DNA of 41,385 bases from Bacteroidota bacterium (GTDB lineage: Bacteria; Bacteroidota; Bacteroidia; Bacteroidales; BM520). A model generated the notes under the pieces. It was not told the origin of the DNA. It saw only the letters and a program-made list of their open reading frames with translations, and did no database searches. Shown here one piece after another: positions 16,018-23,046 of the stretch (position 1 is the first letter of the stretch; each line of letters begins with the position of its first letter). A program made the position numbers and the translations under genes. The DNA is taken from contig PDRJ01000010.1 of assembly GCA_002748065.1 (NCBI GenBank), positions 1 to 41,385 of the forward strand, read 5' to 3'.

Positions 16018-17055
16018 ATGAAACATTTTTTTACTTTATTATCTGTTTTTACTTTTGCTGTTCTGCTCGTGAATGCGCAGACAGTGGTCACTTATGAAGC
16101 GCATTGCCCAAAGGTTGGTGATTCAAATATCTCCTATGATAGTGACGTGTCTACTTCCATTGATATACATGCTCCGGGAGGAAATCAAACATGGGATCTG
16201 AGTGCTTACAACGTACCTTCAGAAGGTTTTGTTATTCACTATGTGGATCCGGAAACGACACCTTGGGGTGCAGAGGTTCCCAATAGTAATTTAGCTGTTT
16301 GGGAAGAAGATGATGAGGGAAGTTATGCTATGTACTTCTCTGTGACGCCTTCTCAGGTGAGCGCGTTGGCATATGCCTCCAAGACGGATGGTGCCCCTGA
16401 GTCATTGGTCTTCTTTGATGATGAACTGGTGCTTATGCATTTCCCTTTCGCTTATAATGATCAGTTCGAGGATAATTCCTCTATGCAGTATGATTATGAG
16501 GATGAAACGGGGCTTACTTATCATTTTGAACATAGTGGAGAGCATGTGAACAAAGCCGATGCATGGGGTGATCTTGTGACTCCCCTTGGTTCATTTAATG
16601 ATGTTCTTCGCATAAAAGAGGAATCAACAGAAAGCGTGAAAATCTATACCAACGGTACGTTGGTAATGACGACCTATAGTACCACCGTGTCCTATAGCTT
16701 CTACCACCCCTCTTCTAAGTTGCCGATTGCCGTTGTGGAGTATGATTCAGATTTTGAAGATGAGATTGCGGTATCATTTAACCAGATGGCTACGGGAATA
16801 GCAGAGCATGAAACTGCTATAAAGGTGGCCTATCCCAACCCCGCATCGGATTATATGACCCTCGACCTTCGTCCTTTTAAAGATGAGAGTGTGGTTCAGT
16901 TGTTGGATATCTCAGGAAAAGCGGTTGCCTCTTTTATCGCCGGTAATGAGGAACAAAGAGTAGATCTCTCAAATTACTCGGAAGGTGTCTATCTGGTGGT
17001 GGGAGAAGGTGAGAACCAGAGGATTCTGACCCAGAAGATTACCCTTGCAAGGTAG
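16018..17055 (+). CDS. secreted protein with type IX secretion C-terminal sorting domain
   Basis: A 345-residue exported protein. The signal peptide is MKHFFTLLSVFTFAVLLVNA, with cleavage before QTVVTYE. The central part (about 25-260) has no catalytic motif that I recognise. It contains GGNQTWDLSAY near the N-terminus and acidic stretches, and looks like a beta-rich surface or extracellular domain. The C-terminal ~80 residues form a type A T9SS sorting domain: AYPNPASDYMTLDL, VQLLDISGKAV, VDLSNYSEGVYLVV, and a final basic strand, RILTQKITLAR. It would cross the inner membrane by Sec and the outer membrane by T9SS. MITE copy 4 and a terminator hairpin follow. Confidence 0.88.
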   Translation: MKHFFTLLSVFTFAVLLVNAQTVVTYEAHCPKVGDSNISYDSDVSTSIDIHAPGGNQTWDLSAYNVPSEGFVIHYVDPETTPWGAEVPNSNLAVWEEDDEGSYAMYFSVTPSQVSALAYASKTDGAPESLVFFDDELVLMHFPFAYNDQFEDNSSMQYDYEDETGLTYHFEHSGEHVNKADAWGDLVTPLGSFNDVLRIKEESTESVKIYTNGTLVMTTYSTTVSYSFYHPSSKLPIAVVEYDSDFEDEIAVSFNQMATGIAEHETAIKVAYPNPASDYMTLDLRPFKDESVVQLLDISGKAVASFIAGNEEQRVDLSNYSEGVYLVVGEGENQRILTQKITLAR

Positions 17056-17093
17056 AAGGATTTTTTGTTCAATAGATCATCGTTAAATAAATA

Positions 17094-17213
17094 GCGTCTG
17101 TATAGAACGTTCGAACTTGAGGCTTGCGAAGGCTGAAATAGGTGAGTTTACTAGGGTAAATGACCCTTTGGAAGAGAAGCGTAACGAAGAAGTCGGACTT
17201 TATAGACAGACGC
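17094..17213 (+). mobile_element. MITE copy 4 (120 bp, internal deletion) with exact target duplication
   Basis: Flanked by TAAATA at 17088-17093 and 17214-17219. Compared with the 151-bp copies, 31 bp are missing just inside the left end. The deletion joins two CTGT tracts (after GCGTCTGT), so most of the left inverted repeat is lost while the duplication stays intact. This fits a deletion after insertion. Confidence 0.85.
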
Positions 17214-17221
17214 TAAATAGG

Positions 17222-17262
17222 GAAAGAGGATGTTTCTCTTTGAGAAACATCCTCTTTCTTCG
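17222..17262. terminator. bidirectional terminator hairpin
   Basis: Perfect 17-bp stem, GAAAGAGGATGTTTCTC (17222-17238) with its complement at 17242-17258, around a TTT loop. It lies between the convergent T9SS gene (stop 17055) and the aconitase-type gene (stop 17284). Confidence 0.8.
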
Positions 17263-17283
17263 TATAGAAAAGGAAAATAGGGA

Positions 17284-19107
17284 CTAAAAGAGTCCTCCGT
17301 TTTTGTAGATCTCCAGTTGGACTTCTGAGAACCTCTCTGCTTGCATTGTTTTTCCGTTGGAGAGGTTTTGGATCGCACCTGTTTTAAAATTGACTCGAAG
17401 GGTGTCCCCATCCTTTAGTGCAATCTTCTCCATGGTATCGTACGTCATAATGGGCATGGCGGCATTGATGGCGTTACGTTCATAGATGGCTCCAAACGAC
17501 TCTGCAAGGATCACCTGTATGCCCAATGCTTTGAAGCAGTCTACCGCCTGTTGTCGTGAGGATCCGCTGCCAAAGTTCTTTTGCACGACAACAATATCTC
17601 CCGGTTGGGATTTTTTGGCAAAATCCTCGTACCCCTTTAAATTATCGAAGGTATATGGCCCCATCTCTTCGATGTTTGTGATGGTGAGGTAGCGGTTGTG
17701 GAAGATCATATCGGTATCGATATTATCTTCTTTGATAAACCATACTCTTCCTTCCACCTCCTCCGGGCGCTCTTCTATTGTGTGGGGTGAGGTGTCGGCT
17801 TCTGGTTTCTCTTCTCGGGTTGGCGTATGGGCGAAATCCCAATTGGCCGGCTCTTCGGGGATTTTGTCCGCAGTGGTGATATAACCGGCAACAGATGATG
17901 CTGCCACTGTGGCGGGAGAGGCGAGGAAGACCTCCCCTTTGCCTTGCTTTCCGGGGAAGTTCCTGTTTCCTGTGGAGACGGTGACCTCTCCGGGACCATT
18001 TTGTCCTACCTGCCCTGCAGCACACCCGGCACATCCCGGATTGGAGACTAAGGCTCCTGCTTTCTTGAAGATTGCAATGTAGCCCTTCTCCAGGCATTGT
18101 GCCCAGATCTCTTCTGTGGCCGGTACAATTTTGAGCATTACTCCTGGTGCAACGACCCTGTCTTTCAAAACCGCTGCTGCCGCAGCCATATCCTCCAGAC
18201 GGCCATTGGTACAGCTTCCAATGAAGCCGGAGTCTATTTTAATTCGCTGCTCATCAATCCCCTTTGTCTCCACGGTGTCATGGGGTTTTCCCGGTCGTGA
18301 GATTCGCGAGGTAAAGCCACTAAAGTCAATCTCATAAATGGCTTTGTAAGTGGCATCTTCATCAGCCTTAATTAACGGGAGTTCTCTTCCTGCACGTTGG
18401 CTGCTATATCGCATAATGGTTTCGTTGGGTGTAAAGAGGATGATGATACATCCCATCTCTGTGGCCATGGAGGAGATGGTGATCCGTTCGTCCAAGGTGA
18501 ATTTTTCCACCTCTTCACCCACAATTTCTACGGCATAGCCCAATAACTTATTGGCCCCAAATTTATGGAGTAAGTTGAGTACAATATCTTTGGCTGTAAG
18601 CCCTTTGGGACGTTTCCCTTTGAGGTGGATCTTGACCGACTCCGGCACTTTGAACCAGACGCGTCCCTTTGCCCACGCCGCAGCAATGTCTTTGTCGCCC
18701 ATGCCCTGTCCGAAAGCACCTACGGCTCCCAGGATGTTTGCATGAGAGTCGGTGGTTACCGCGGTGGAGCCTGAATAGGCTAGTCCCTCATGGATGAGGG
18801 TGTGTGTACCGATACCATTATTGATATCGTAAATCCGAATCCCTTGCTCGCGGGCGTACATACGACAAATTTGTTGGTTGACCGCATATTTTTGGTCTGA
18901 ACCGGTGGGGTTGCAGTCAAAGGTGAAGAAGGTGCGTGAAGGATCCTCTATGGAGAGGTGGTTATCTCGGAGATTCTTTACTACGTTTGCACCTCCAAAG
19001 TCCCTGGCTGCACGCACATCCATTTCCACGTCAATGATCATCCCGGGTTTTATAACTTCTTGCCTGGAGTGATTGGCTAATATCTTTTCAATTAGATTCA
19101 TATTCAT
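17284..19107 (-). CDS. aconitase/3-isopropylmalate-dehydratase-family hydro-lyase, large and small domains fused
   Basis: A 607-residue [4Fe-4S] hydro-lyase. The large-subunit-like part (about 1-420) carries the cluster cysteines Cys299 (GSCTNGR), Cys359 and Cys362 (NPGCAGC), with VTTDSH and GNRNFPG motifs. A linker rich in Glu, Pro and Thr (about 418-458) leads to the small swivelling domain (about 459-607), with IDTDMIFHNRYLT and NFGSGSSRQQA. LeuC and LeuD are usually separate proteins, and TCA aconitases are usually about 750-900 residues. This fused ~600-residue form matches homoaconitase/IPMD-like enzymes whose substrate varies. No leuA or leuB is nearby, so leucine synthesis is not supported by context. 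It is 9 bp downstream of the HD gene. Substrate unknown. Confidence 0.85.
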   Translation of the reverse strand: MNMNLIEKILANHSRQEVIKPGMIIDVEMDVRAARDFGGANVVKNLRDNHLSIEDPSRTFFTFDCNPTGSDQKYAVNQQICRMYAREQGIRIYDINNGIGTHTLIHEGLAYSGSTAVTTDSHANILGAVGAFGQGMGDKDIAAAWAKGRVWFKVPESVKIHLKGKRPKGLTAKDIVLNLLHKFGANKLLGYAVEIVGEEVEKFTLDERITISSMATEMGCIIILFTPNETIMRYSSQRAGRELPLIKADEDATYKAIYEIDFSGFTSRISRPGKPHDTVETKGIDEQRIKIDSGFIGSCTNGRLEDMAAAAAVLKDRVVAPGVMLKIVPATEEIWAQCLEKGYIAIFKKAGALVSNPGCAGCAAGQVGQNGPGEVTVSTGNRNFPGKQGKGEVFLASPATVAASSVAGYITTADKIPEEPANWDFAHTPTREEKPEADTSPHTIEERPEEVEGRVWFIKEDNIDTDMIFHNRYLTITNIEEMGPYTFDNLKGYEDFAKKSQPGDIVVVQKNFGSGSSRQQAVDCFKALGIQVILAESFGAIYERNAINAAMPIMTYDTMEKIALKDGDTLRVNFKTGAIQNLSNGKTMQAERFSEVQLEIYKNGGLF

Positions 19108-19116
19108 ACCATTGGA

Positions 19117-19662
19117 TTAAAGGGTTAAACGCTCCTTAAAAGGAAGAAAAGTCATGAAATCTGCATGGTGTACAAGATAGGCCTCTGTGGTTCTTTTCAC
19201 CAGGTTTCCTTCGTTGGCATGGGTGGCGATAATATGGCACACCTCTGCCGGTACGCCGCACTCTTCCGCAAGAGATACGCCGGAGAATGGATGTCGAAGA
19301 TACTTTCCATAACTTCCTTGTACAGCTTTCCCTTCGTCATCAAGGACATATTCAAGCAGTTTTCCCACATCGGCAAGAATAGCACCTGCAATGAGTACGT
19401 CCATATTTACGGGAAGTTCACCATGGTAGAAGTCGATGATTTTCTCTCCTGCTGCTTTGGCAATATGAACAACAGAGCGTTTATGATCCATAAAAGTTAC
19501 CTTGAGGTCGGGGCCGCAAAGTAGGGTAAAGGGAATGCGTTTGAGGTCTTCAGCACTTAGGACTGATCGCTCTAGCGCTAGTTCCCAGGTTTTGGCAGTT
19601 TGTTCCCGTAGCGTTTGATCTTCAATCCATGTTAACTCGGGCCATAGTTCGTAAATATTCAT
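19117..19662 (-). CDS. HD-domain protein with altered HD doublet
   Basis: 181 residues with the helical layout of an HD-superfamily protein: HKRSVVHIAKAAGEKI (60-75), then ILADVGKLLEYV where LHDxGK is usual (Ala97-Asp98), YLRHPFSGVSLAEECGVP (His124), HIIATHANEGN (His148) and VHHADFM (Asp168). The first His of the doublet is missing, so the metal site may be atypical. It is co-directional with the fused aconitase-type gene (9-bp gap), implying a shared function or transcript. Substrate unknown. Confidence 0.75.
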   Translation of the reverse strand: MNIYELWPELTWIEDQTLREQTAKTWELALERSVLSAEDLKRIPFTLLCGPDLKVTFMDHKRSVVHIAKAAGEKIIDFYHGELPVNMDVLIAGAILADVGKLLEYVLDDEGKAVQGSYGKYLRHPFSGVSLAEECGVPAEVCHIIATHANEGNLVKRTTEAYLVHHADFMTFLPFKERLTL

Positions 19663-19692
19663 AAAATTAAGTGTTTAGCATGTGATTATGTA

Positions 19693-19910
19693 ATGTCTGT
19701 TTATGATTTTAAGGTTTTGAGGAGCATTGAGACACAATGCTCAAATTGAGGTTTGCGAAGGCTGAAAAAGGAGAGTCTATTGGAGTAAATGACTGTTTTG
19801 CATGAAATAGGCCGCGCCTCAGCAAAACACAAGTAAGTAAGCTTACCTTTCGATTTGCCCCGTTTTTGAAGAGAAGCATCACGAAGAAGTCGGACTTTAT
19901 AGACGGACTC
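19693..19910 (+). mobile_element. MITE copy 5 (218 bp, with 67-bp insertion)
   Basis: A diverged copy (left end ATGTCTGTTTATGATTTT; right end TATAGACGGACTC) that carries about 67 extra bp near its right side. The insertion has two palindromes, AGGCCGCGCCT (19809-19819) and GTAAGCTTAC (19837-19846), and is bounded by GTTTTG and GTTTTTG. Flanks TATGTA and TACTTA keep only 4 of 6 matches. It lies between ridA and the HD gene, and its right end contains the C that begins the complement of the ridA TAG stop. Confidence 0.75.
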
Positions 19911-20284
19911 TACTTAATGGCAATGGCTTCAATTTCTACCTTTACGCCAAGGGGGAGTGCTACAACTCCAAAAGCAGCCCTTGCCGGAGGTTCATAGGGA
20001 AAATAGGTAGCGTAAACTTCATTCATCTCTTTGAAGTTATTCATGTCGTCGAGGAGACAAGTACATTTGACAATATTCTTCATGGTGTATCCGGCCTCTT
20101 CAATAATGGCTTTCATGTTTTCAAGTACTTGGGTTGTCTGTTCTTTGATTCCTTCGGGAATAGTTCCTGTGGAAGGATTTACCGGGATCTGTCCAGAGAC
20201 AAAAAGCATCCCATTTTGTGCTACGGCCTGACTGTACGGTCCTACCGCTTTGGGGGCATTTGTGGTATGAATGATTTTTTTCAT
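19910..20284 (-). CDS. ridA: RidA family reactive-intermediate (enamine/imine) deaminase
   Basis: 124 residues, the normal length. Motifs are GPYSQAV (15-21), FVSGQIP and the active-site Arg102 in PPARAAFGV, with an EIEAIAI end, so it should be catalytically competent. RidA hydrolyses 2-aminoacrylate and related enamines in the cytoplasm. It is divergent from tryptophanase, whose reaction passes through aminoacrylate. Its TAG stop is completed by the terminus of MITE copy 5. A TAACTTTG promoter box is upstream. The genes for the HD protein and the fused aconitase-type enzyme follow in the same direction. Confidence 0.95.
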   Translation of the reverse strand: MKKIIHTTNAPKAVGPYSQAVAQNGMLFVSGQIPVNPSTGTIPEGIKEQTTQVLENMKAIIEEAGYTMKNIVKCTCLLDDMNNFKEMNEVYATYFPYEPPARAAFGVVALPLGVKVEIEAIAIK

Positions 20285-20316
20285 GGTTGCTGTATTTATG
20301 AGTTTGTTTCAACGTT

Positions 20317-20324
20317 CAAAGTTA
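20317..20324 (-). promoter_or_regulatory. -7 promoter box of ridA
   Basis: TAACTTTG on the minus strand, 33 bp upstream of the ridA start, fits TAnnTTTG. Confidence 0.45.
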
Positions 20325-20479
20325 AAAATATTCTGGTAAAACGGAGGGTGTGTGTAATTCCGCACGGATGTGCGTTTTTAAGCTGAGTAAATGCGTTAAG
20401 CGTTGTGAGAGGATTGGGGGCTATAAAAAAATTACGAATTTTTAATGTGTTTATAATCAGCGTTTTGGTGGGAAGATAA

Positions 20480-20572
20480 ATGGAAAGAATCGGTTTTGGC
20501 ATGGATGTTGCTAACCTGGTAGACCGCGTAACGTTTCATGTGTTGCGTGTCTTTATTTACTCTGGTAAATAG
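20480..20572 (+). CDS. possible 30-residue small protein before a terminator
   Basis: ATG at 20480 reads MERIGFGMDVANLVDRVTFH... to TAG at 20570-20572, preceded by GTGGGAAGAT. It is followed 18 bp later by a strong terminator hairpin. No other gene explains that terminator, so this may be a small-protein transcript or a small RNA. I recognise no family, and a chance frame is possible. Confidence 0.25.
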   Translation: MERIGFGMDVANLVDRVTFHVLRVFIYSGK

Positions 20573-20590
20573 TTCTGTTTGGTTGTTGGA

Positions 20591-20627
20591 GAGAGACTGT
20601 TTCGCCCGAAACGGTCTCTTTCTTTTT
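20591..20627 (+). terminator. intrinsic terminator with no evident upstream gene
   Basis: GAGAGACTGTTTC (20591-20603) pairs with GAAACGGTCTCTT (20608-20620), with one G-T pair and a 4-nt loop, followed by TCTTTTTTT. It implies a short plus-strand transcript from somewhere in 20330-20590. Confidence 0.7.
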
Positions 20628-20676
20628 TTGTAAATGCGGGAAATTAATATATAGGGGAGGGTATAAAAAAATAGCT

Positions 20677-20684
20677 TATATTTG
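20677..20684 (+). promoter_or_regulatory. -7 promoter box of tryptophanase
   Basis: TATATTTG fits TAnnTTTG. It lies just after the terminator and gives a leader of about 190 nt before the tnaA start at 20880. Confidence 0.5.
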
Positions 20685-20708
20685 CCTCGGATAGCATTTC
20701 ATACGGCG

Positions 20709-20783
20709 ATGGATTCTTTATTAGATATACTGGCCAAGAGCGTCTTTCGTAACCTCAAGAATCGCGATGAGTTCGTGTCATAG
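20709..20783 (+). CDS. possible leader peptide (24 residues) in the tnaA leader
   Basis: ATG at 20709, about 25 nt after the -7 box, encodes MDSLLDILAKSVFRNLKNRD... to TAG at 20781-20783, 96 bp before tnaA. A leader peptide (tnaC) controls tnaA in E. coli. This one has no Trp residue, so a TnaC-like mechanism is not supported by sequence. It may be a chance frame. Confidence 0.28.
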   Translation: MDSLLDILAKSVFRNLKNRDEFVS

Positions 20784-20879
20784 GTCATGTGCTTTGGAGG
20801 AGTCTATTCCTCTCAGAGTATCCTGTTGAAATAGAAAATAGTAATAGTGTTATATTTTTAGCGTATAAAATTTAATGTT

Positions 20880-22256
20880 ATGGATTTACCATTTGCAGAA
20901 TCGTATAAGATAAAGATGGTGGAACCTCTTCGGAGAACTTCTCGGGAGGATCGCCAGAGATTCATTGCTGAGGCAGATTATAATCTGTTTAAGTTGAAAA
21001 GTGATGATGTTTTTATTGACCTTTTAACGGATTCCGGTACGGGAGCCATGAGTGATAAACAATGGTCTGAAATGATGCTCGGTGATGAAAGCTATGCCGG
21101 AGCTCGTTCATATACAAAATTGAAGGAGACCATTGAAGAGATCCTTGGGATGCCCTATTTCCTCCCTACGCATCAGGGACGTGCAGCGGAGAATGTTCTC
21201 TTCTCTGCCTTGGTGAAAGAGGGAGATGTTATTCCCGGTAACTCGCATTTCGATACGACGAAGGGGCATATTGAATTTCGCAAGGCAACGGCTATTGATT
21301 GTACCGTTGATGAGGCTTTTGACACGACACTTGAGCACCCCTTTAAAGGAAATATTGACCTTGAAAAACTGGAAACTGTATACCGGGAGTACGGAAAAGA
21401 TCGGATCCCCTTTACCGTGGTGACGGTTACCTGTAACTCTTCGGGAGGGCAGCCTGTGAGCATGGAGAATATTAAGGCTGTATACGAGTTGTCAAAAAAG
21501 TATGGGATTTCTGTCTTGTTTGATTCGGCTCGTTTTGCGGAGAATGCCTACTTTATAAAGATTCGTGAAGAGGGTTATGCGCAGAAGTCTATTCGAGAAA
21601 TTGTGAGGGAGATGTATCAGTATGCAGATATGATGACCATGAGTTCCAAGAAGGATGCTATCGTGAATATGGGGGGATTTATTGGGATGAAAGATCAAGA
21701 ATTGCATCGAAAAGCTTCTACCTTCAATATTATGTTTGAAGGGTATGTGACCTATGGGGGTATGTCAGGCCGTGATATGAATGCCTTGGCGCAAGGCTTG
21801 AAAGAGGGAACGGAGTTTGATTATCTGGAGACTAGAATTCGTCAGGTGGAGTATCTCGGTGAGAAGCTACGTGAATATGGAATCCCTGTACAGTATCCCA
21901 TCGGTGGTCATGCCGTCTTTGTGGATGCAAAGAAATTCCTTCCCAATGTCCCTAAAGAGCATTGTCAGGCCCAAACGCTTGGGGTAGAACTCTATGTGGA
22001 AGGGGGCATAAGAGGTGTTGAAATAGGTACATTATTGGCTGACCGTGATCCGGTAACCCGTGAAAATAGATATCCGGATTTGGAACTTCTTCGACTTGCA
22101 ATCCCTCGTAGGGTGTATACCAATAACCACATGGACTATATTGCTGCGGCACTGAAGAATGTGTGGGATCGTCGTGAGTCTATCACTTCAGGATATAAGA
22201 TTAAGTGGGAAGCTCCCATTATGCGGCATTTCACCATAGAGCTGGAAAAAGCGTAA
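20880..22256 (+). CDS. tnaA: tryptophanase (L-tryptophan indole-lyase)
   Basis: A 458-residue PLP enzyme that splits L-tryptophan into indole, pyruvate and ammonia in the cytoplasm. Visible landmarks: DLLTDSGTGAMSD (48-60), PTHQGRAAEN (96-105), NSHFDTTKGHIEFR (121-134), FDSARFAEN (214-222) with Asp215, and SSKKDA with the likely PLP lysine at 258. His450 in RHFT near the C-terminus is the residue that separates tryptophanase from the related tyrosine phenol-lyase (Phe there), so I choose tryptophanase. It is divergent from ridA, and a structured hairpin follows the stop. No tryptophan permease is adjacent. Confidence 0.93.
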   Translation: MDLPFAESYKIKMVEPLRRTSREDRQRFIAEADYNLFKLKSDDVFIDLLTDSGTGAMSDKQWSEMMLGDESYAGARSYTKLKETIEEILGMPYFLPTHQGRAAENVLFSALVKEGDVIPGNSHFDTTKGHIEFRKATAIDCTVDEAFDTTLEHPFKGNIDLEKLETVYREYGKDRIPFTVVTVTCNSSGGQPVSMENIKAVYELSKKYGISVLFDSARFAENAYFIKIREEGYAQKSIREIVREMYQYADMMTMSSKKDAIVNMGGFIGMKDQELHRKASTFNIMFEGYVTYGGMSGRDMNALAQGLKEGTEFDYLETRIRQVEYLGEKLREYGIPVQYPIGGHAVFVDAKKFLPNVPKEHCQAQTLGVELYVEGGIRGVEIGTLLADRDPVTRENRYPDLELLRLAIPRRVYTNNHMDYIAAALKNVWDRRESITSGYKIKWEAPIMRHFTIELEKA

Positions 22257-22270
22257 ATAGTTTTTGTGAG

Positions 22271-22372
22271 AAAACGCCAAAGACGTTGTTGCTTTTATGC
22301 TAAAAATAGTTGTTTGCTTCGGTAAATAGGCTGATTTTTAGGCTTTGCACTTGTCGTCTTTGGCGTTCTTTT
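22271..22372 (+). terminator. nested hairpin after tnaA
   Basis: AACGCCAAAGACG (22273-22285) pairs with CGTCTTTGGCGTT (22355-22367), followed by CTTTTT. Inside the 69-nt loop CTAAAAAT pairs with ATTTTTAG. The stem core matches that of the hairpin at 10732-10790. Confidence 0.6.
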
Positions 22373-22433
22373 TATGCTTGGATTGTTCCTGCCTTTGGTG
22401 TTTGCTGTAGTTGTTAACGATTGCTTATTGAGA

Positions 22434-22913
22434 ATGCATAATGTAAAGAAAGAGAGCCAATATTCCCGGTTGTTTGATCAACTGAAGGCGTTGTTGAGTA
22501 GGACTGATGATCGGTTGGCTCGGATGGCTACGGTTGCATCGGTACTACACCATAAGATTTCCTATTTCTCTTGGACGGGTTTTTATACTTTGAGAGAAAA
22601 TGAGATGAGGGTAGGGGTTTATCAAGGGAGAGTGGCTTGTCAGGTGCTCCCCCGAGATACGGGAGTTTGCTGGGCTGCCTATAACCAAGGGGAGAGCCTG
22701 GTGGTGGAGGATGTGGAACATTTTCCAGGACATATTGCCTGTGATCCTCGCTCTCGTTCGGAGATTGTTATCCCTCTGTTCGATAGAGAGGGAAGAAAAT
22801 ATGGGGTTCTTGATGTGGATAGTACCGATCCTGCCTCTTTTGATGAGGTGGATAGGCACTGGCTTGAGAAAGTAGTTTTTTTAATCAATCATCCTGAAGA
22901 GACAGGGTGGTAA
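22434..22913 (+). CDS. msrC: free methionine-R-sulfoxide reductase (GAF-domain fRMsr)
   Basis: 159 residues from ATG 22434. An in-frame ATG at 22374 starts inside the 3' edge of the upstream hairpin and adds an unrelated hydrophobic stretch, so I reject it. The protein is a single GAF domain with the three cysteines needed for catalysis: Cys69 (GRVACQVLP), Cys79 (TGVCWAAY) and Cys103 (FPGHIACDP). SRSEIVIPL and LDVDSTDPASFDEVD complete the family pattern. It reduces free Met-R-sulfoxide with thioredoxin in the cytoplasm. One odd change is Trp80, where Gly is usual after the second cysteine. Confidence 0.9.
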   Translation: MHNVKKESQYSRLFDQLKALLSRTDDRLARMATVASVLHHKISYFSWTGFYTLRENEMRVGVYQGRVACQVLPRDTGVCWAAYNQGESLVVEDVEHFPGHIACDPRSRSEIVIPLFDREGRKYGVLDVDSTDPASFDEVDRHWLEKVVFLINHPEETGW

Positions 22914-23046
22914 TAGGTGTTTCTTAACCCTCAATCCGTGATATTTCCCGGAAGGTTGTGCTGATTATTGGTAGCGATAAACGCTCCTCTCAGTGATAGA
23001 TTTGCGCCGTAATGAGTGTTTTGAGGTGCCTTTAAATGTAAGAAGT

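Noticed and set aside
22374..22433. 20-residue hydrophobic N-terminal extension of the methionine-sulfoxide reductase
   Set aside because: It begins in the tail of the tnaA hairpin, and the enzyme family is cytoplasmic and starts near MHNVKKE.
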